The notes under the pieces were generated by a model, which saw only the letters and a program-made list of their open reading frames with translations, was not told where the DNA came from and did not search any database. From assembly GCA_900555875.1 (NCBI GenBank), contig USNB01000032.1, positions 1-10,221 of the forward strand: DNA of 10,221 bases. The letters run 5' to 3'. The DNA comes from an uncultured Eubacteriales bacterium (GTDB taxonomy: Bacteria > Bacillota > Clostridia > Christensenellales > Pumilibacteraceae). This document shows, piece after piece, positions 1 through 7,230 of the stretch. The first letter of the stretch is position 1. Each line of letters begins with the position of its first letter. The position numbers and the translations under genes were made by a program.

Positions 1-203
1 CGATAGACGAAGAGGCGTACGCGTCCGACATAGCGGAGTACGGGCTTTACACATATGAGGAGTTCTCCGAAGTTTTCCCGGTCAGTGAAGAGGTATTCGA
101 AGCCTTTAACGGCAAATATCTTAAAGCAGCGATAGGTAAAGGGCTGATCACCGAAGCGCGCATAGGCGAGCTTATAGAGAGATATTCGGAGTTCTTCGTA
201 TAA
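1..203 (+). CDS. C-terminal fragment of an unrecognised protein
   Basis: The reading frame is open from the window edge (first full codon at position 3) to TAA at 201-203 and gives 66 visible residues. The fragment is acidic and aromatic-rich, with a segment reading EEVFEAFNGKYLKAAIGKG and a final amphipathic helix ending in FFV. It has the codon style of the neighbouring genes, notably ATA for five of six isoleucines, so I take it as a real gene end. I do not recognise the family and assign no function. There is no signal peptide, membrane segment or cysteine cluster in the visible part. It converges on mgtE, and the 252-282 hairpin lies between the two genes. Confidence 0.7.
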   Translation, partial: IDEEAYASDIAEYGLYTYEEFSEVFPVSEEVFEAFNGKYLKAAIGKGLITEARIGELIERYSEFFV

Positions 204-251
204 GACGGAGCATTTTTGCGGATATCATTATCATGATCTTTGCAATACAAA

Positions 252-282
252 CAAGGGGCTTCGCGTTTGGCGAAGCCCCTTG
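252..282 (-). terminator. Hairpin terminator after mgtE
   Basis: A perfect 13-bp stem (252-264 pairing with 270-282) closes a 5-base loop; the core arms are AAGGGGCTTCG and its complement. Read on the minus strand, the stem is followed by TTGTTTGTATTG, a T-rich tail, which fits an intrinsic terminator for mgtE about 90 bases past its stop. On the plus strand the stem is followed by GGGGATATCC with no T-tract, so it is a weaker candidate for ending the 1-203 gene, although the hairpin could still stabilise that 3' end. Confidence 0.75.
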
Positions 283-371
283 GGGATATCCTGATATGAT
301 CGCGCGTCGAGACATGGAGGCGTTTGCTGTTTCGTTTCGCAGCATGCTTTTTGCGCGTCCGTTCGCACTTT

Positions 372-2141
372 TTACGCTGCCTGCAGGTTCCAGTTGAACC
401 ACACCGAGCAGAGGATGATGACGGCGCAATAGATGAGTATGGAAAGCGTATCCATGATCGTGGATATGACGGGAGAACTCATGAGAGCCGGATCGACGTG
501 TATCTTTTTTGCGATGATGGGGAGCAGCGAACCGAGTACCTGCGCTATCACTATGATGAGGATGAGCGATATGCCGAGCACGAGACTTACTTTGAGCACA
601 AGGAAATCGACGTTATAATCCGTCCACCAATACATGAGGATGACGCGCACGGCGTTTGCTACCGCGAGGACGGACGAGCATATGATCGCGATGAGGCTCT
701 CTTTCATGCTGACTTTGAAGAAATCCTTTGTGGATATCTGGTCGAGCGCGAGCGCACGTATGACTGTCGTCGAAGCCTGCGAACCGCAGTTTCCCGCCGT
801 ACCCATGAGCAGGGGAGTGAACGAATACAGGAACGTGGAGAGCTGAGATTCGAATCCGTTGATGACAAGCCCCGTGAACGTCGCGGATATCATGAGGAAG
901 AGCAGCCACAATACGCGGCCCCTTGCATGTTTAAGTGCGGACGTTTTGAGATACGTGTCCTCGATGGGTGCCATTGCCGCCATCTTGGAGAAGTCCTCTT
1001 CCGTTTCTTCTTCGATTATGTCGACTATATCGTCGACGGTAACGATACCTACCAGCCTGTTTTCGCTGTCGCAGACGGGCATGGACGTCAGGTCGTAACG
1101 CTTGAACAGTTTCGCGACCTCTTCCTGGTCGGTGTTCGTGCGCACGATGATGGCGTTCTCTTCCATCATGTCGCCGACTTTTTCGTCGGGAGATGCGAGT
1201 ATGAGCCTGCGCAGCGTTATCGTGCCGAGCAGTTTGCGCTGCGCGTCGAGAACGAAGCAGGTGTTGACCGTTTCCTTATCCAGCCCCGTTCTGCGTATCA
1301 CTTCTATGGCCTGAGCGGCGGTGTAGTATTCCTTGAGGTCTACGAACTCCACCGTCATGATGCTGCCTGCGCTGTCCTCTTCGTATTGGAGCAGGTGATT
1401 GACGGCGGTGCGCGTCTCCGGTTTGGTCTTGGCAAGCAGCTTCTTGACGACCATGGACGGCATCTCTTCGAGAAGGTCCGCCGCATCGTCGGCGTAAAGG
1501 TCGTCTATGAGCTGTCCGGCTTCGGTATCCGACAGCGCGGTGAGTATCTTCTGGCTCACGTCGTCGGGGAGATATACGAATACGTCCGACGCGAGATCCT
1601 TTGGCAGGATACGGTATATTTTAAGAAGATCTTCGGTGGGGAAGTCGTCGAGTATCTCGGCTATATCGACGGGATTTATCTCGACGAGCACGCTCTTGAG
1701 AAGGGCGAGCTGCCTGGTCTCCACAAGGTAGGTTATGGAATCCTCTATTATCTCCTTGGAGCGGCTGTCGCCGTGCGTGAGCATACGCTGTATGACAAAC
1801 GGCGGCAGATCAACGACCACGGTACGATCGTCCTTTTTAGCGTACAGTTCGTCGAGTATGCGGGATATCTCTTCGCCGCGCAGGTCGTGAAGGAAGCTCG
1901 TTTCGGGGTCGTCGTTGGTCTCGCGGATAAGATCGAGCGCGGTGGAGCGGTCGAGAAGAAGGAATGCGTCCACACGGCGGTCGCCTTCCAGCCCCATGAG
2001 TACTTCGGTGAGCTTTTCGGACGAAAGCGATGAAAGAAGACCTGCGGCTTTTTCTTCTTCGCCGTCGTCCAGCAGCGCCGTCAGTTCGGATACGATCTTT
2101 CCGGCGCCCGTTTCGTCGGGCGGGAGTTTTTCTTCGTCCAT
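372..2141 (-). CDS. mgtE: Magnesium transporter MgtE with tandem N domains
   Basis: MgtE is a homodimeric, Mg2+-gated Mg2+ channel of the inner membrane; the cytoplasmic N and CBS domains sense magnesium and close the pore. In the 589-residue product (numbers below count from ATG 2141) two helical N domains come first, about 35-122 and 149-238. Two CBS domains follow at about 255-385, with CBS-type segments such as LTSMPVCD. Five membrane helices lie at about 410-580. Pore-region signatures are GNCGSQAS (450-457), DPA near 550 and the conserved aspartate in the TIMDTLSILIY stretch of the last helix. Classical MgtE has about 450 residues; the excess is the duplicated N domain. The frame could open at GTG 2150, but that codon lies inside the Shine-Dalgarno sequence, so ATG 2141 is preferred. 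The gene is monocistronic, with its own promoter and terminator. Family assignment is secure; ion specificity is by homology. Confidence 0.95.
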   Translation of the reverse strand: MDEEKLPPDETGAGKIVSELTALLDDGEEEKAAGLLSSLSSEKLTEVLMGLEGDRRVDAFLLLDRSTALDLIRETNDDPETSFLHDLRGEEISRILDELYAKKDDRTVVVDLPPFVIQRMLTHGDSRSKEIIEDSITYLVETRQLALLKSVLVEINPVDIAEILDDFPTEDLLKIYRILPKDLASDVFVYLPDDVSQKILTALSDTEAGQLIDDLYADDAADLLEEMPSMVVKKLLAKTKPETRTAVNHLLQYEEDSAGSIMTVEFVDLKEYYTAAQAIEVIRRTGLDKETVNTCFVLDAQRKLLGTITLRRLILASPDEKVGDMMEENAIIVRTNTDQEEVAKLFKRYDLTSMPVCDSENRLVGIVTVDDIVDIIEEETEEDFSKMAAMAPIEDTYLKTSALKHARGRVLWLLFLMISATFTGLVINGFESQLSTFLYSFTPLLMGTAGNCGSQASTTVIRALALDQISTKDFFKVSMKESLIAIICSSVLAVANAVRVILMYWWTDYNVDFLVLKVSLVLGISLILIIVIAQVLGSLLPIIAKKIHVDPALMSSPVISTIMDTLSILIYCAVIILCSVWFNWNLQAA

Positions 2142-2146
2142 GTCGC

Positions 2147-2156
2147 TCACCTCCTT
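2147..2156 (-). promoter_or_regulatory. mgtE ribosome binding site, fixes the start
   Basis: The minus strand reads AAGGAGGTGA, near-perfectly complementary to the 16S 3' end, with 8 bases between the AGGAGG core and ATG at 2141. The upstream in-frame GTG (2150-2148) is part of this element and would have no spacer, so it is unlikely to be the start. Confidence 0.85.
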
Positions 2157-2189
2157 GCTTCAGGATTCCGCATCGCTGCGATCTTTATT

Positions 2190-2218
2190 ATTATACAACC
2201 GACGAGCGCGTTTGGCAA
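2190..2218 (-). promoter_or_regulatory. mgtE promoter (-35/-10)
   Basis: On the minus strand TTGCCA (2218-2213) and TATAAT (2195-2190) are separated by 17 bases, a close match to the housekeeping sigma-factor consensus. The predicted start near 2183 gives a leader of about 42 bases carrying the Shine-Dalgarno sequence. That leader is too short for an M-box magnesium riboswitch. Confidence 0.8.
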
Positions 2219-2235
2219 CCGTTTTTTCGCTTGTT

Positions 2236-2261
2236 GGTCCGCGAAAATTTCATCGCGGATC
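2236..2261. promoter_or_regulatory. Operator-like inverted repeat between divergent promoters
   Basis: Nine-base arms GGTCCGCGA (2236-2244) and TCGCGGATC (2253-2261) are complementary except for one G-T position, with an AT-rich 8-base spacer. The element lies upstream of both divergent -35 boxes (2213-2218 minus, 2291-2296 plus). The size and symmetry suit a dimeric regulator, but no regulator gene is adjacent and the repeat could be chance in this composition. Confidence 0.35.
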
Positions 2262-2290
2262 GCAGATTTGCGTATGTATAAACAAATCGA

Positions 2291-2319
2291 TTGATTTTCC
2301 TTTGAGAATGTAGTATAAT
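2291..2319 (+). promoter_or_regulatory. Promoter of the rightward operon (leaderless)
   Basis: TTGATT (2291-2296), a 17-base spacer and a consensus TATAAT (2314-2319) precede the M20 gene. Seven bases separate the -10 box from ATG 2327, so the expected +1 falls on 2326 or 2327, that is, at the start codon itself. The region upstream is AT-rich compared with the surrounding genes. No other promoter is evident before 7965, so it probably drives all five genes. Confidence 0.75.
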
Positions 2320-2326
2320 CTCAGTT

Positions 2327-3418
2327 ATGGACACAGCAGAGATCCGCGAGCTGCTCGGATACGCCGTTGCGATGCGGCGCGAGCTGCATGCTTTGCCCGA
2401 ACTTTCGGGAGAGGAATACGCGACGAGCGCCGTTATCAGACGAGAGCTCGAAGGCATGGGGTATGCCGTGCGCGCCGTTCATACGGGACTGATCGCGGAT
2501 ACCGGCGGCAGCTTTCCTGCGATAGCGCTGCGCGCGGATTTCGACGCATTGCCCATCTCCGAGCGCACGGGTCTGCCGTTTGCCGCGACATGCGGACGCA
2601 TGCACGCCTGCGGGCACGACGGTCACACCGCCATGCTGCTCGCCGCAGCGAAGCATTTTTCCCGGACAAAACTTTCCCGCAACGTGCGGCTGATATTTCA
2701 GTTCGGCGAGGAGGGCGAGGGCGGTGCGGCAAAGATGATAGAAGGCGGCGCGCTGGACGGCGTTTCGGAGATATATGCGTTCCATCTCTGCCCCGAACTT
2801 GAAAAGGGCAGATTTGCGACGAATACGGAAACGCTTTTCGCCGGAGTCATGGAGTTCGACGTACACATAACGGGCAGAAGCTCGCATTGCGCTTCCCCCG
2901 AAGCGGGCGCGGATGCGATAGCCGTTGCCGCAAGATTTATTACCGAAGGCAAGCGTACCGCTGAACGTAAGGGCGGCGCTCTGATGCACACCGGCAGGGT
3001 GACGGGCGGGCATGCCCGCAACATCGTCGCCGACGACGTGCTTCTCGAATGCTCTTTCCGCTATCGCGAAAAGTCCAGACTGCCGGAGGTGCGCGCGGAA
3101 CTGGCGGAGCTTGCCGCGAAGCTCGACGGAGAGTTCGGGACGCATACGTCCGTGGCGGTGAAGTCGATATACCCGCCGCTCGTCAATGACCGGGCGTGCG
3201 CGGAGAAGATGAAACGCGTCACGGGCGCGGGATATATCCCGGGAAGATATACGGCGGAAGATTTTGCTTTCTATGCCGAGCGCGTGCCCGGCTGCATGTG
3301 CTGGTTGGGCATAAGAGACGAAAAACACACCTCGCCTCTGCACAGCGATACTTTCGATTTCGACGAGAACGTTCTCGCAAAAGGTATCGAAGCGTTCGTT
3401 ATGCTGGCGGAGGAATAA
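2327..3418 (+). CDS. M20 family amidohydrolase (M20D-type)
   Basis: A 363-residue zinc- or manganese-dependent cytoplasmic hydrolase of the peptidase M20D / amidohydrolase family, whose members cleave N-acyl amino acids, hippurate, N-acetyl-diaminopimelate or related amides. Recognisable elements in order are RRELHALPELS (17-27), ALRADFDALPI (67-77), HACGHDGH (93-100) with ligands Cys95 and His97, GEEGEGG (127-133) with the catalytic Glu128 and ligand Glu129, His153 in AFHL, the lid domain (about 175-285) with its GRSSHCASP stretch, and TAEDFAFY followed by LHSDTFDFDE, where His339 is a ligand. All expected metal ligands are present and the length is slightly short of the usual 380-400. The substrate cannot be told from sequence. 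It begins the rightward operon and has no Shine-Dalgarno sequence; no in-frame downstream ATG has one either. The next gene follows after 37 bp. Confidence 0.92.
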   Translation: MDTAEIRELLGYAVAMRRELHALPELSGEEYATSAVIRRELEGMGYAVRAVHTGLIADTGGSFPAIALRADFDALPISERTGLPFAATCGRMHACGHDGHTAMLLAAAKHFSRTKLSRNVRLIFQFGEEGEGGAAKMIEGGALDGVSEIYAFHLCPELEKGRFATNTETLFAGVMEFDVHITGRSSHCASPEAGADAIAVAARFITEGKRTAERKGGALMHTGRVTGGHARNIVADDVLLECSFRYREKSRLPEVRAELAELAAKLDGEFGTHTSVAVKSIYPPLVNDRACAEKMKRVTGAGYIPGRYTAEDFAFYAERVPGCMCWLGIRDEKHTSPLHSDTFDFDENVLAKGIEAFVMLAEE

Positions 3419-3421
3419 CTA

Positions 3422-3440
3422 GACGGCGTGTCGTGCCGTC
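3422..3440 (+). other. Small intergenic hairpin in the operon
   Basis: GACGGC (3422-3427) and GCCGTC (3435-3440) form a 6-bp stem that wobble pairs can extend, four bases after the M20 stop and directly before the GGGGAG ribosome binding site of the next gene. There is no T-tract, so it is not a standard terminator. It could mark an RNA processing point or tune translation of the membrane protein. Confidence 0.35.
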
Positions 3441-3455
3441 GGGGAGTATAAAAGA

Positions 3456-4760
3456 ATGTCTGACGAAGGCGTAAAAACCGGACTTTGGAGCAAGATAGGC
3501 AGCGGAGCCGCGAGACGGGACGAGTATTCGACCGCTGCGGCGATCGGCGGCTGGGCAGCCTACAAGGCGATGTGGAGCGGACACTTCACGAAGATACTGT
3601 TCGTCAGTTTGCTGACGCTCATTTTTGTCGCGCCTGCGATCGCATGGGTGATAGTGTTCGGCGTTATCGGAGTAAACGTGGGTACGAGCGTGCCCTATAA
3701 TATTTTCGACGGTATCGGTTATCCGTCGCCCGGATTCGTGGGCGGCGAATACGGCATGGGCGTGGCTGTAGGTTTGGGCAATCAACTGTATTTCGACGCC
3801 GCCGTGTTCGAATATTCCGTCATGATCGCATGTATAGCCGTTGCCGGAGTCGGCATAGGAGCGATGACCTACGTCGCGCGGCTGTATATGCACGGCGAAC
3901 AGGTAAAGACCATACCGACGTTTTTCCGCGGAGTCGCCGCCAATTGGGCGGCGGGGCTGACGGGAGGCGCTCTTTCCGGTGCGGCGGTGTTCCTTGTGGT
4001 GCTCACGCAGTATTCGTTCACGCTTCACGGATGGAATATGGCAGGCAGGGTGTTCGCGCTCATCGGAGCGATACTGCTCCTTGCCTTCGTGTGCGTGTAT
4101 TCGTTCTACCTCGTCAATCTGTCGTCCGCATATAAGATGAGCTATCCCAAGCTGTTGCGTGACGCGGCGCTCCTTACTTTCGCAAACCTTCCCAAAAATC
4201 TTCTCGGCTGCGTATTCGCCGCGCTGTTCGTGGGTGCGATGTTCCTGCTCAATCTTCTGTTCGGCGGTTCGCAGATGAGCATGCTGCCCTGGGTAGTGAT
4301 GTTCTTCCTCGGCTTCTTCGGCATAGCCGCGATATTCGTTGCCGTCAGTCAGGCGGCGTTCGCGAAGTATATTTCCGAAGGGCTGGAGGAGCGCGAGACC
4401 AAGCTGCGCAACGAGCAGTATTATGCCGCCAAACGCGAGCAGCGGAAAGCGGCGAAGGCAGCGGCGGCGGAAAGCGGCGAAGGCGACAGACAGAACAAAA
4501 AGCAGCCTGCACGGTATGTCAACCCCAAGAAGAAAAAGAGCTCCAAACCCTCTCCGGCGGAGAGGCATGCGGCGGGCGAGGCGATACCCGCTCCCGCGCC
4601 CGTACGTGAGCAGCCGAAGCCGGTCAAGGGCGGATATACGGAAAAAGAGCTTGTCAAGATGGAAGAAGACAGGCGTAAGGTCGCGGAACTTTCCGCATCA
4701 GGGACAAAGGAGGCGAGCGGGCTGGAAGATCTCTCCGTATACGAAGACGACGAGATCTGA
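3456..4760 (+). CDS. Six-helix membrane protein, YesL/DUF624-like, charged tail
   Basis: A 434-residue polytopic membrane protein. Hydrophobic helices lie at about 46-73, 120-142, 166-186, 197-220, 248-268 and 276-298. They are followed by a soluble tail (305-434) rich in Lys, Ala, Glu and Pro, with a lysine run near 358-361. Two cytoplasmic-loop-like stretches resemble the YesL/DUF624 family: ARLYMHGEQVKTIPTFFRG (141-159), where that family has a residue pattern like RGE-x-FF, and LLRDAALLTFANLPKNLL (233-250). This match is from memory and moderate; the biochemical role of that family is not established. The tail is longer than I would expect for YesL and may bind partners, nucleic acid or the membrane surface. 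The start is supported by GGGGAG (3441-3446) nine bases upstream. It sits in the operon ahead of the TPR gene with a 17-bp gap, which suggests it could anchor the soluble proteins encoded downstream. Confidence 0.8.
   Translation: MSDEGVKTGLWSKIGSGAARRDEYSTAAAIGGWAAYKAMWSGHFTKILFVSLLTLIFVAPAIAWVIVFGVIGVNVGTSVPYNIFDGIGYPSPGFVGGEYGMGVAVGLGNQLYFDAAVFEYSVMIACIAVAGVGIGAMTYVARLYMHGEQVKTIPTFFRGVAANWAAGLTGGALSGAAVFLVVLTQYSFTLHGWNMAGRVFALIGAILLLAFVCVYSFYLVNLSSAYKMSYPKLLRDAALLTFANLPKNLLGCVFAALFVGAMFLLNLLFGGSQMSMLPWVVMFFLGFFGIAAIFVAVSQAAFAKYISEGLEERETKLRNEQYYAAKREQRKAAKAAAAESGEGDRQNKKQPARYVNPKKKKSSKPSPAERHAAGEAIPAPAPVREQPKPVKGGYTEKELVKMEEDRRKVAELSASGTKEASGLEDLSVYEDDEI
4442..4484 (+). repeat. 18-bp direct repeat inside the membrane-protein tail
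   Basis: The 18-mer GCGGAAAGCGGCGAAGGC occurs at 4442-4459 and again at 4467-4484, offset by 25 bases. Because 25 is not a multiple of three, the first copy is read as Lys/Ala-rich (RKAAKA) and the second as AESGEG. This points to a local slip duplication that changed the frame use in a low-complexity tail. Confidence 0.8.
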
Positions 4761-4777
4761 CGGCTTACGGAGAAACT

Positions 4778-6430
4778 ATGTCTGCCGAAATACTCGAATT
4801 CGAGAAGCCGGACGAGTGGTATATCAGACGTTCGGCAGAATGGAGCAGGAGGGGCGAACTTTCCAAGTCGCTCCTTTATGCGTATATGACTAAAAAGGAC
4901 GATCGTGCGGCGCGCATGTGCAAAGCCGCTATCCTGTACGAGAGCGGCAATCTCACTCCCGCGCTGCGTATGCTCGTGTCCCTCCGGGACGCAGGCGACC
5001 GCGGCGGCGATATGTATGCGCTCATCATAAAAGTCCTTCACGATATGACGCGTTATATAAGCGCATCATACTTTATGGGCGAGGCGCTTGCGGCGGGCGC
5101 ATTCCCGTTCGCATCCGGAACGGGCGCTCCGACCACGAGATCCGCTTACATGCGGCTCCTCGGCGCCGTAAGATCGGAATACCCCGACAACAAATACGAC
5201 AGCGACGCCCCGGGAGTGCTTTATGTGCTTTGCAGGTCGCGTTACGGTACCGATGAGGGACTTGCTGCGGAAATGCTGTTCGATGAACACGATTTCGCCG
5301 GATCGGAGACGATGTTTAAGGCAACGAGCGTGCTCACCGCCGAAAAGCTCGTTCCGCCTCTTGCGTATAAGCTCATAGATACGTGCCGCGGAGCAGTGGA
5401 AAATAACGACACGCCCCGTCACGATCTGCTGTCGACGCTCAGCGTCGCTCTCGCCGCCGTCGGTAAAGACGAAGAGGCGAGAGAGACCGCGGGACTGCTT
5501 GCGGGGCTCGATCTGCCCGAGGACGATCTCGATCTGATAAAGACCGTAGCCGCGCTTATTTCGCTGGATATGGGAGAGGACGCGAGGTATTTCCTTGACG
5601 AGCTGTGCGCGGTGCAGCCCACCGAGCCGGTGCTCCTCATCGCGGCGGAAACGGAGATGAACGCCGGAGACCGCGATGCGGCAAGAGATCGTCTGGCGCG
5701 CTGTCTCACGGTCGCACCCGACAACATGACGGCGGGATATCTTCTCGACAGACTGAACAAACTCAAATCGGGCAGGGTGGAATACGATTATGCGCTGCCC
5801 GATCGTGAAGCGAAAAAACTGCACTCGCGCGTGGTGAAGTATGCCGTGAGCGACGAACAGGATCCCGATCCCGGTAAAACGGACGCCGCCGTGCGTTATC
5901 TGCTCTCGTGCGGCAATACCGCAGCCGCGATGCATGTTGCGGAGATAGCTTCCGATACCGAACACGGCAGACGCGCTTTCTCCGATTATCTGCTCAATAT
6001 AGAGGGATCGCCCGCGCTTAAAAGGGAAATAATATACGGTAAGCTGATATCCGGCGATCGCGACATACCTCTTTATTCGTTCGGTTACCGGACGGCGTCT
6101 CCGTCCGATCGCAACATTGAGCTTGCGGGCGGCGGCAGCATGCTGAGGGCATATTTCCGAGCATACGCCACGTATATAGTATATTGCAGGATGCCGTGCC
6201 GCCTGGAGCGGATATTTCCGGAAGTCGTCGCCGTTCTTGCCGGATATTCGGGAAACGTGCGTTTCGACCGCGACGGAGCCGCGGCGCTCATCGCGCTGTG
6301 CAATCCCGATCTGCAGTGCGTGGGGCTGGAGCGTTCCGCGCTGTATGCGGGTTCGGATGAGAAAGCTGTGAGCGAGATGGTCGCCGCGGTAAAGAATTCG
6401 GTCAGGCTCGATATCGGGGAGGAGGAATGA
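4778..6430 (+). CDS. TPR-like helical-repeat protein, unknown function
   Basis: A 550-residue soluble, acidic, almost wholly helical protein with no signal peptide or membrane segment. The N-terminal part (about 15-110) and the middle (about 215-330) show tetratricopeptide-like helix pairs: 'RRGELSKSLLYAYM', 'LYESGNLTPALRML', 'LAAVGKDEEARETA' and 'MNAGDRDAARDRLARCLTVAPDN', the last close to the TPR consensus. Residues 330-550 are less repeat-like and contain a hydrophobic helical stretch around 455-490. TPR arrays usually serve as protein-binding scaffolds. No catalytic motif is visible. The start at 4778 has GGAG (4769-4772) five bases upstream, and the gene follows the membrane protein by 17 bp. 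Its stop overlaps the HEAT-like gene in an ATGA arrangement. I do not know a named family for the full protein; function is unassigned. Confidence 0.85.
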   Translation: MSAEILEFEKPDEWYIRRSAEWSRRGELSKSLLYAYMTKKDDRAARMCKAAILYESGNLTPALRMLVSLRDAGDRGGDMYALIIKVLHDMTRYISASYFMGEALAAGAFPFASGTGAPTTRSAYMRLLGAVRSEYPDNKYDSDAPGVLYVLCRSRYGTDEGLAAEMLFDEHDFAGSETMFKATSVLTAEKLVPPLAYKLIDTCRGAVENNDTPRHDLLSTLSVALAAVGKDEEARETAGLLAGLDLPEDDLDLIKTVAALISLDMGEDARYFLDELCAVQPTEPVLLIAAETEMNAGDRDAARDRLARCLTVAPDNMTAGYLLDRLNKLKSGRVEYDYALPDREAKKLHSRVVKYAVSDEQDPDPGKTDAAVRYLLSCGNTAAAMHVAEIASDTEHGRRAFSDYLLNIEGSPALKREIIYGKLISGDRDIPLYSFGYRTASPSDRNIELAGGGSMLRAYFRAYATYIVYCRMPCRLERIFPEVVAVLAGYSGNVRFDRDGAAALIALCNPDLQCVGLERSALYAGSDEKAVSEMVAAVKNSVRLDIGEEE

Positions 6431-7230
6431 TGAAAACGCCTAAAACGTTGTTTCGGGAATATTTTCGCGCCCGTATCGCAAAGTCGGGCATGCTCAAAGG
6501 GGAAGATCTTGAGAATTTTATAGCCGGGTGTTCCGCCGAGTGGGAGGAGACGCCATGCTCCGAATACGGCGGCATGACCCCTCGCGCATACTTCGCGACG
6601 CTGACGGACGCCGACGTTCTTACCGAGATGCTGGTCACCGATATCAAGGAAGGGGGAGATCCTCTCGCGCTCATCGCCGAACGTCTGGCGGAACTTCCCG
6701 AAGCCGTCCGTCCGCTGTGCGCGCTCGTGACGGGCGACGAAAGGGAGGATATCCGCATAGCGGCGGCGGAATTGCTTTGGCGCATGGATAATGTCCCCGT
6801 CGAAACGTTCGTCGATCTTGCATTCGACGGAGACGCGCCGGAGGCGCTGCGCGAGCGTATCATAGAAGTGCTGTCTCAGTGCGGGAGCGCGGTCTATGAC
6901 GCCGTCATGCCCGGGACGGAGCACCTTTCGGGCGACGCCGCGCTGATAGCGGGGGAGCTGCTCGTTTCTTCCGGCGTGACGAACGACGGAGTGTGCGATT
7001 TTCTTCTGCGTCTTACGGATGATCCGCAGACTCTGCCGCGTGCGCTTCAGCTCATAGCGTCTTACGGGGATTTCCGTGCCGTGCCTGCGTTAAAGAAGCT
7101 GGCTCGTACCTGCGACTACGCGACTTATACGGATATACGCAGCGCGGTGGAGATGATAGGCGGAGAAATGGACGTCGAACGCGATTGGACGGGAGACGCG
7201 ACTTACGCTTTGATCAAAGGGGGAAAATGA
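6427..7230 (+). CDS. HEAT-repeat-like protein, unknown function
   Basis: A 267-residue soluble helical protein. Residues 80-250 consist of helix pairs of HEAT/armadillo character; the clearest unit is YGDFRAVPALKKLA (213-226) with its following helix, resembling the 'GDPRAVPALIKAL' pattern of bacterial HEAT repeats. The N-terminal 60 residues differ and contain WEETPCSEYGGMTPRAYF (39-56), a W-x2-TP-x4-GG-x-TP motif. HEAT proteins normally act as binding scaffolds, and no enzyme motif is seen. The first ATG (6427) overlaps the TPR stop TGA (6428-6430). A second ATG at 6430 is equally plausible because the GGGGAGG element (6416-6422) is 4 and 7 bases from them respectively. The overlap implies translational coupling with the TPR protein. 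The stop abuts the next ATG. Confidence 0.82.
   Translation: MMKTPKTLFREYFRARIAKSGMLKGEDLENFIAGCSAEWEETPCSEYGGMTPRAYFATLTDADVLTEMLVTDIKEGGDPLALIAERLAELPEAVRPLCALVTGDEREDIRIAAAELLWRMDNVPVETFVDLAFDGDAPEALRERIIEVLSQCGSAVYDAVMPGTEHLSGDAALIAGELLVSSGVTNDGVCDFLLRLTDDPQTLPRALQLIASYGDFRAVPALKKLARTCDYATYTDIRSAVEMIGGEMDVERDWTGDATYALIKGGK

Noticed and set aside
324..2033. A 569-codon open frame on the + strand opposite mgtE
   Set aside because: It is a by-product of codon bias in mgtE, which has unmistakable MgtE domains, a strong ribosome binding site and a promoter. The antisense product has no recognisable domain.
2142..2190. Magnesium riboswitch (M-box) ahead of mgtE
   Set aside because: The leader predicted from the promoter is about 42 bases, far too short for an M-box of well over 100 bases.
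3447..3452. TATAAA as a -10 box for the membrane-protein gene
   Set aside because: It lies only three bases before ATG 3456, which would place the start inside the gene, and the GGGGAG site would be outside the transcript.
2321..4568. Long minus-strand open frames opposite the M20 and membrane-protein genes
   Set aside because: The plus-strand genes carry complete M20 motifs and coherent membrane helices; the antisense products are Arg/His-rich and low in meaning.
5066..5965. A 299-codon minus-strand open frame opposite the TPR-like gene
   Set aside because: It has no ribosome binding site or domain, and it lies across clear TPR helices on the other strand.
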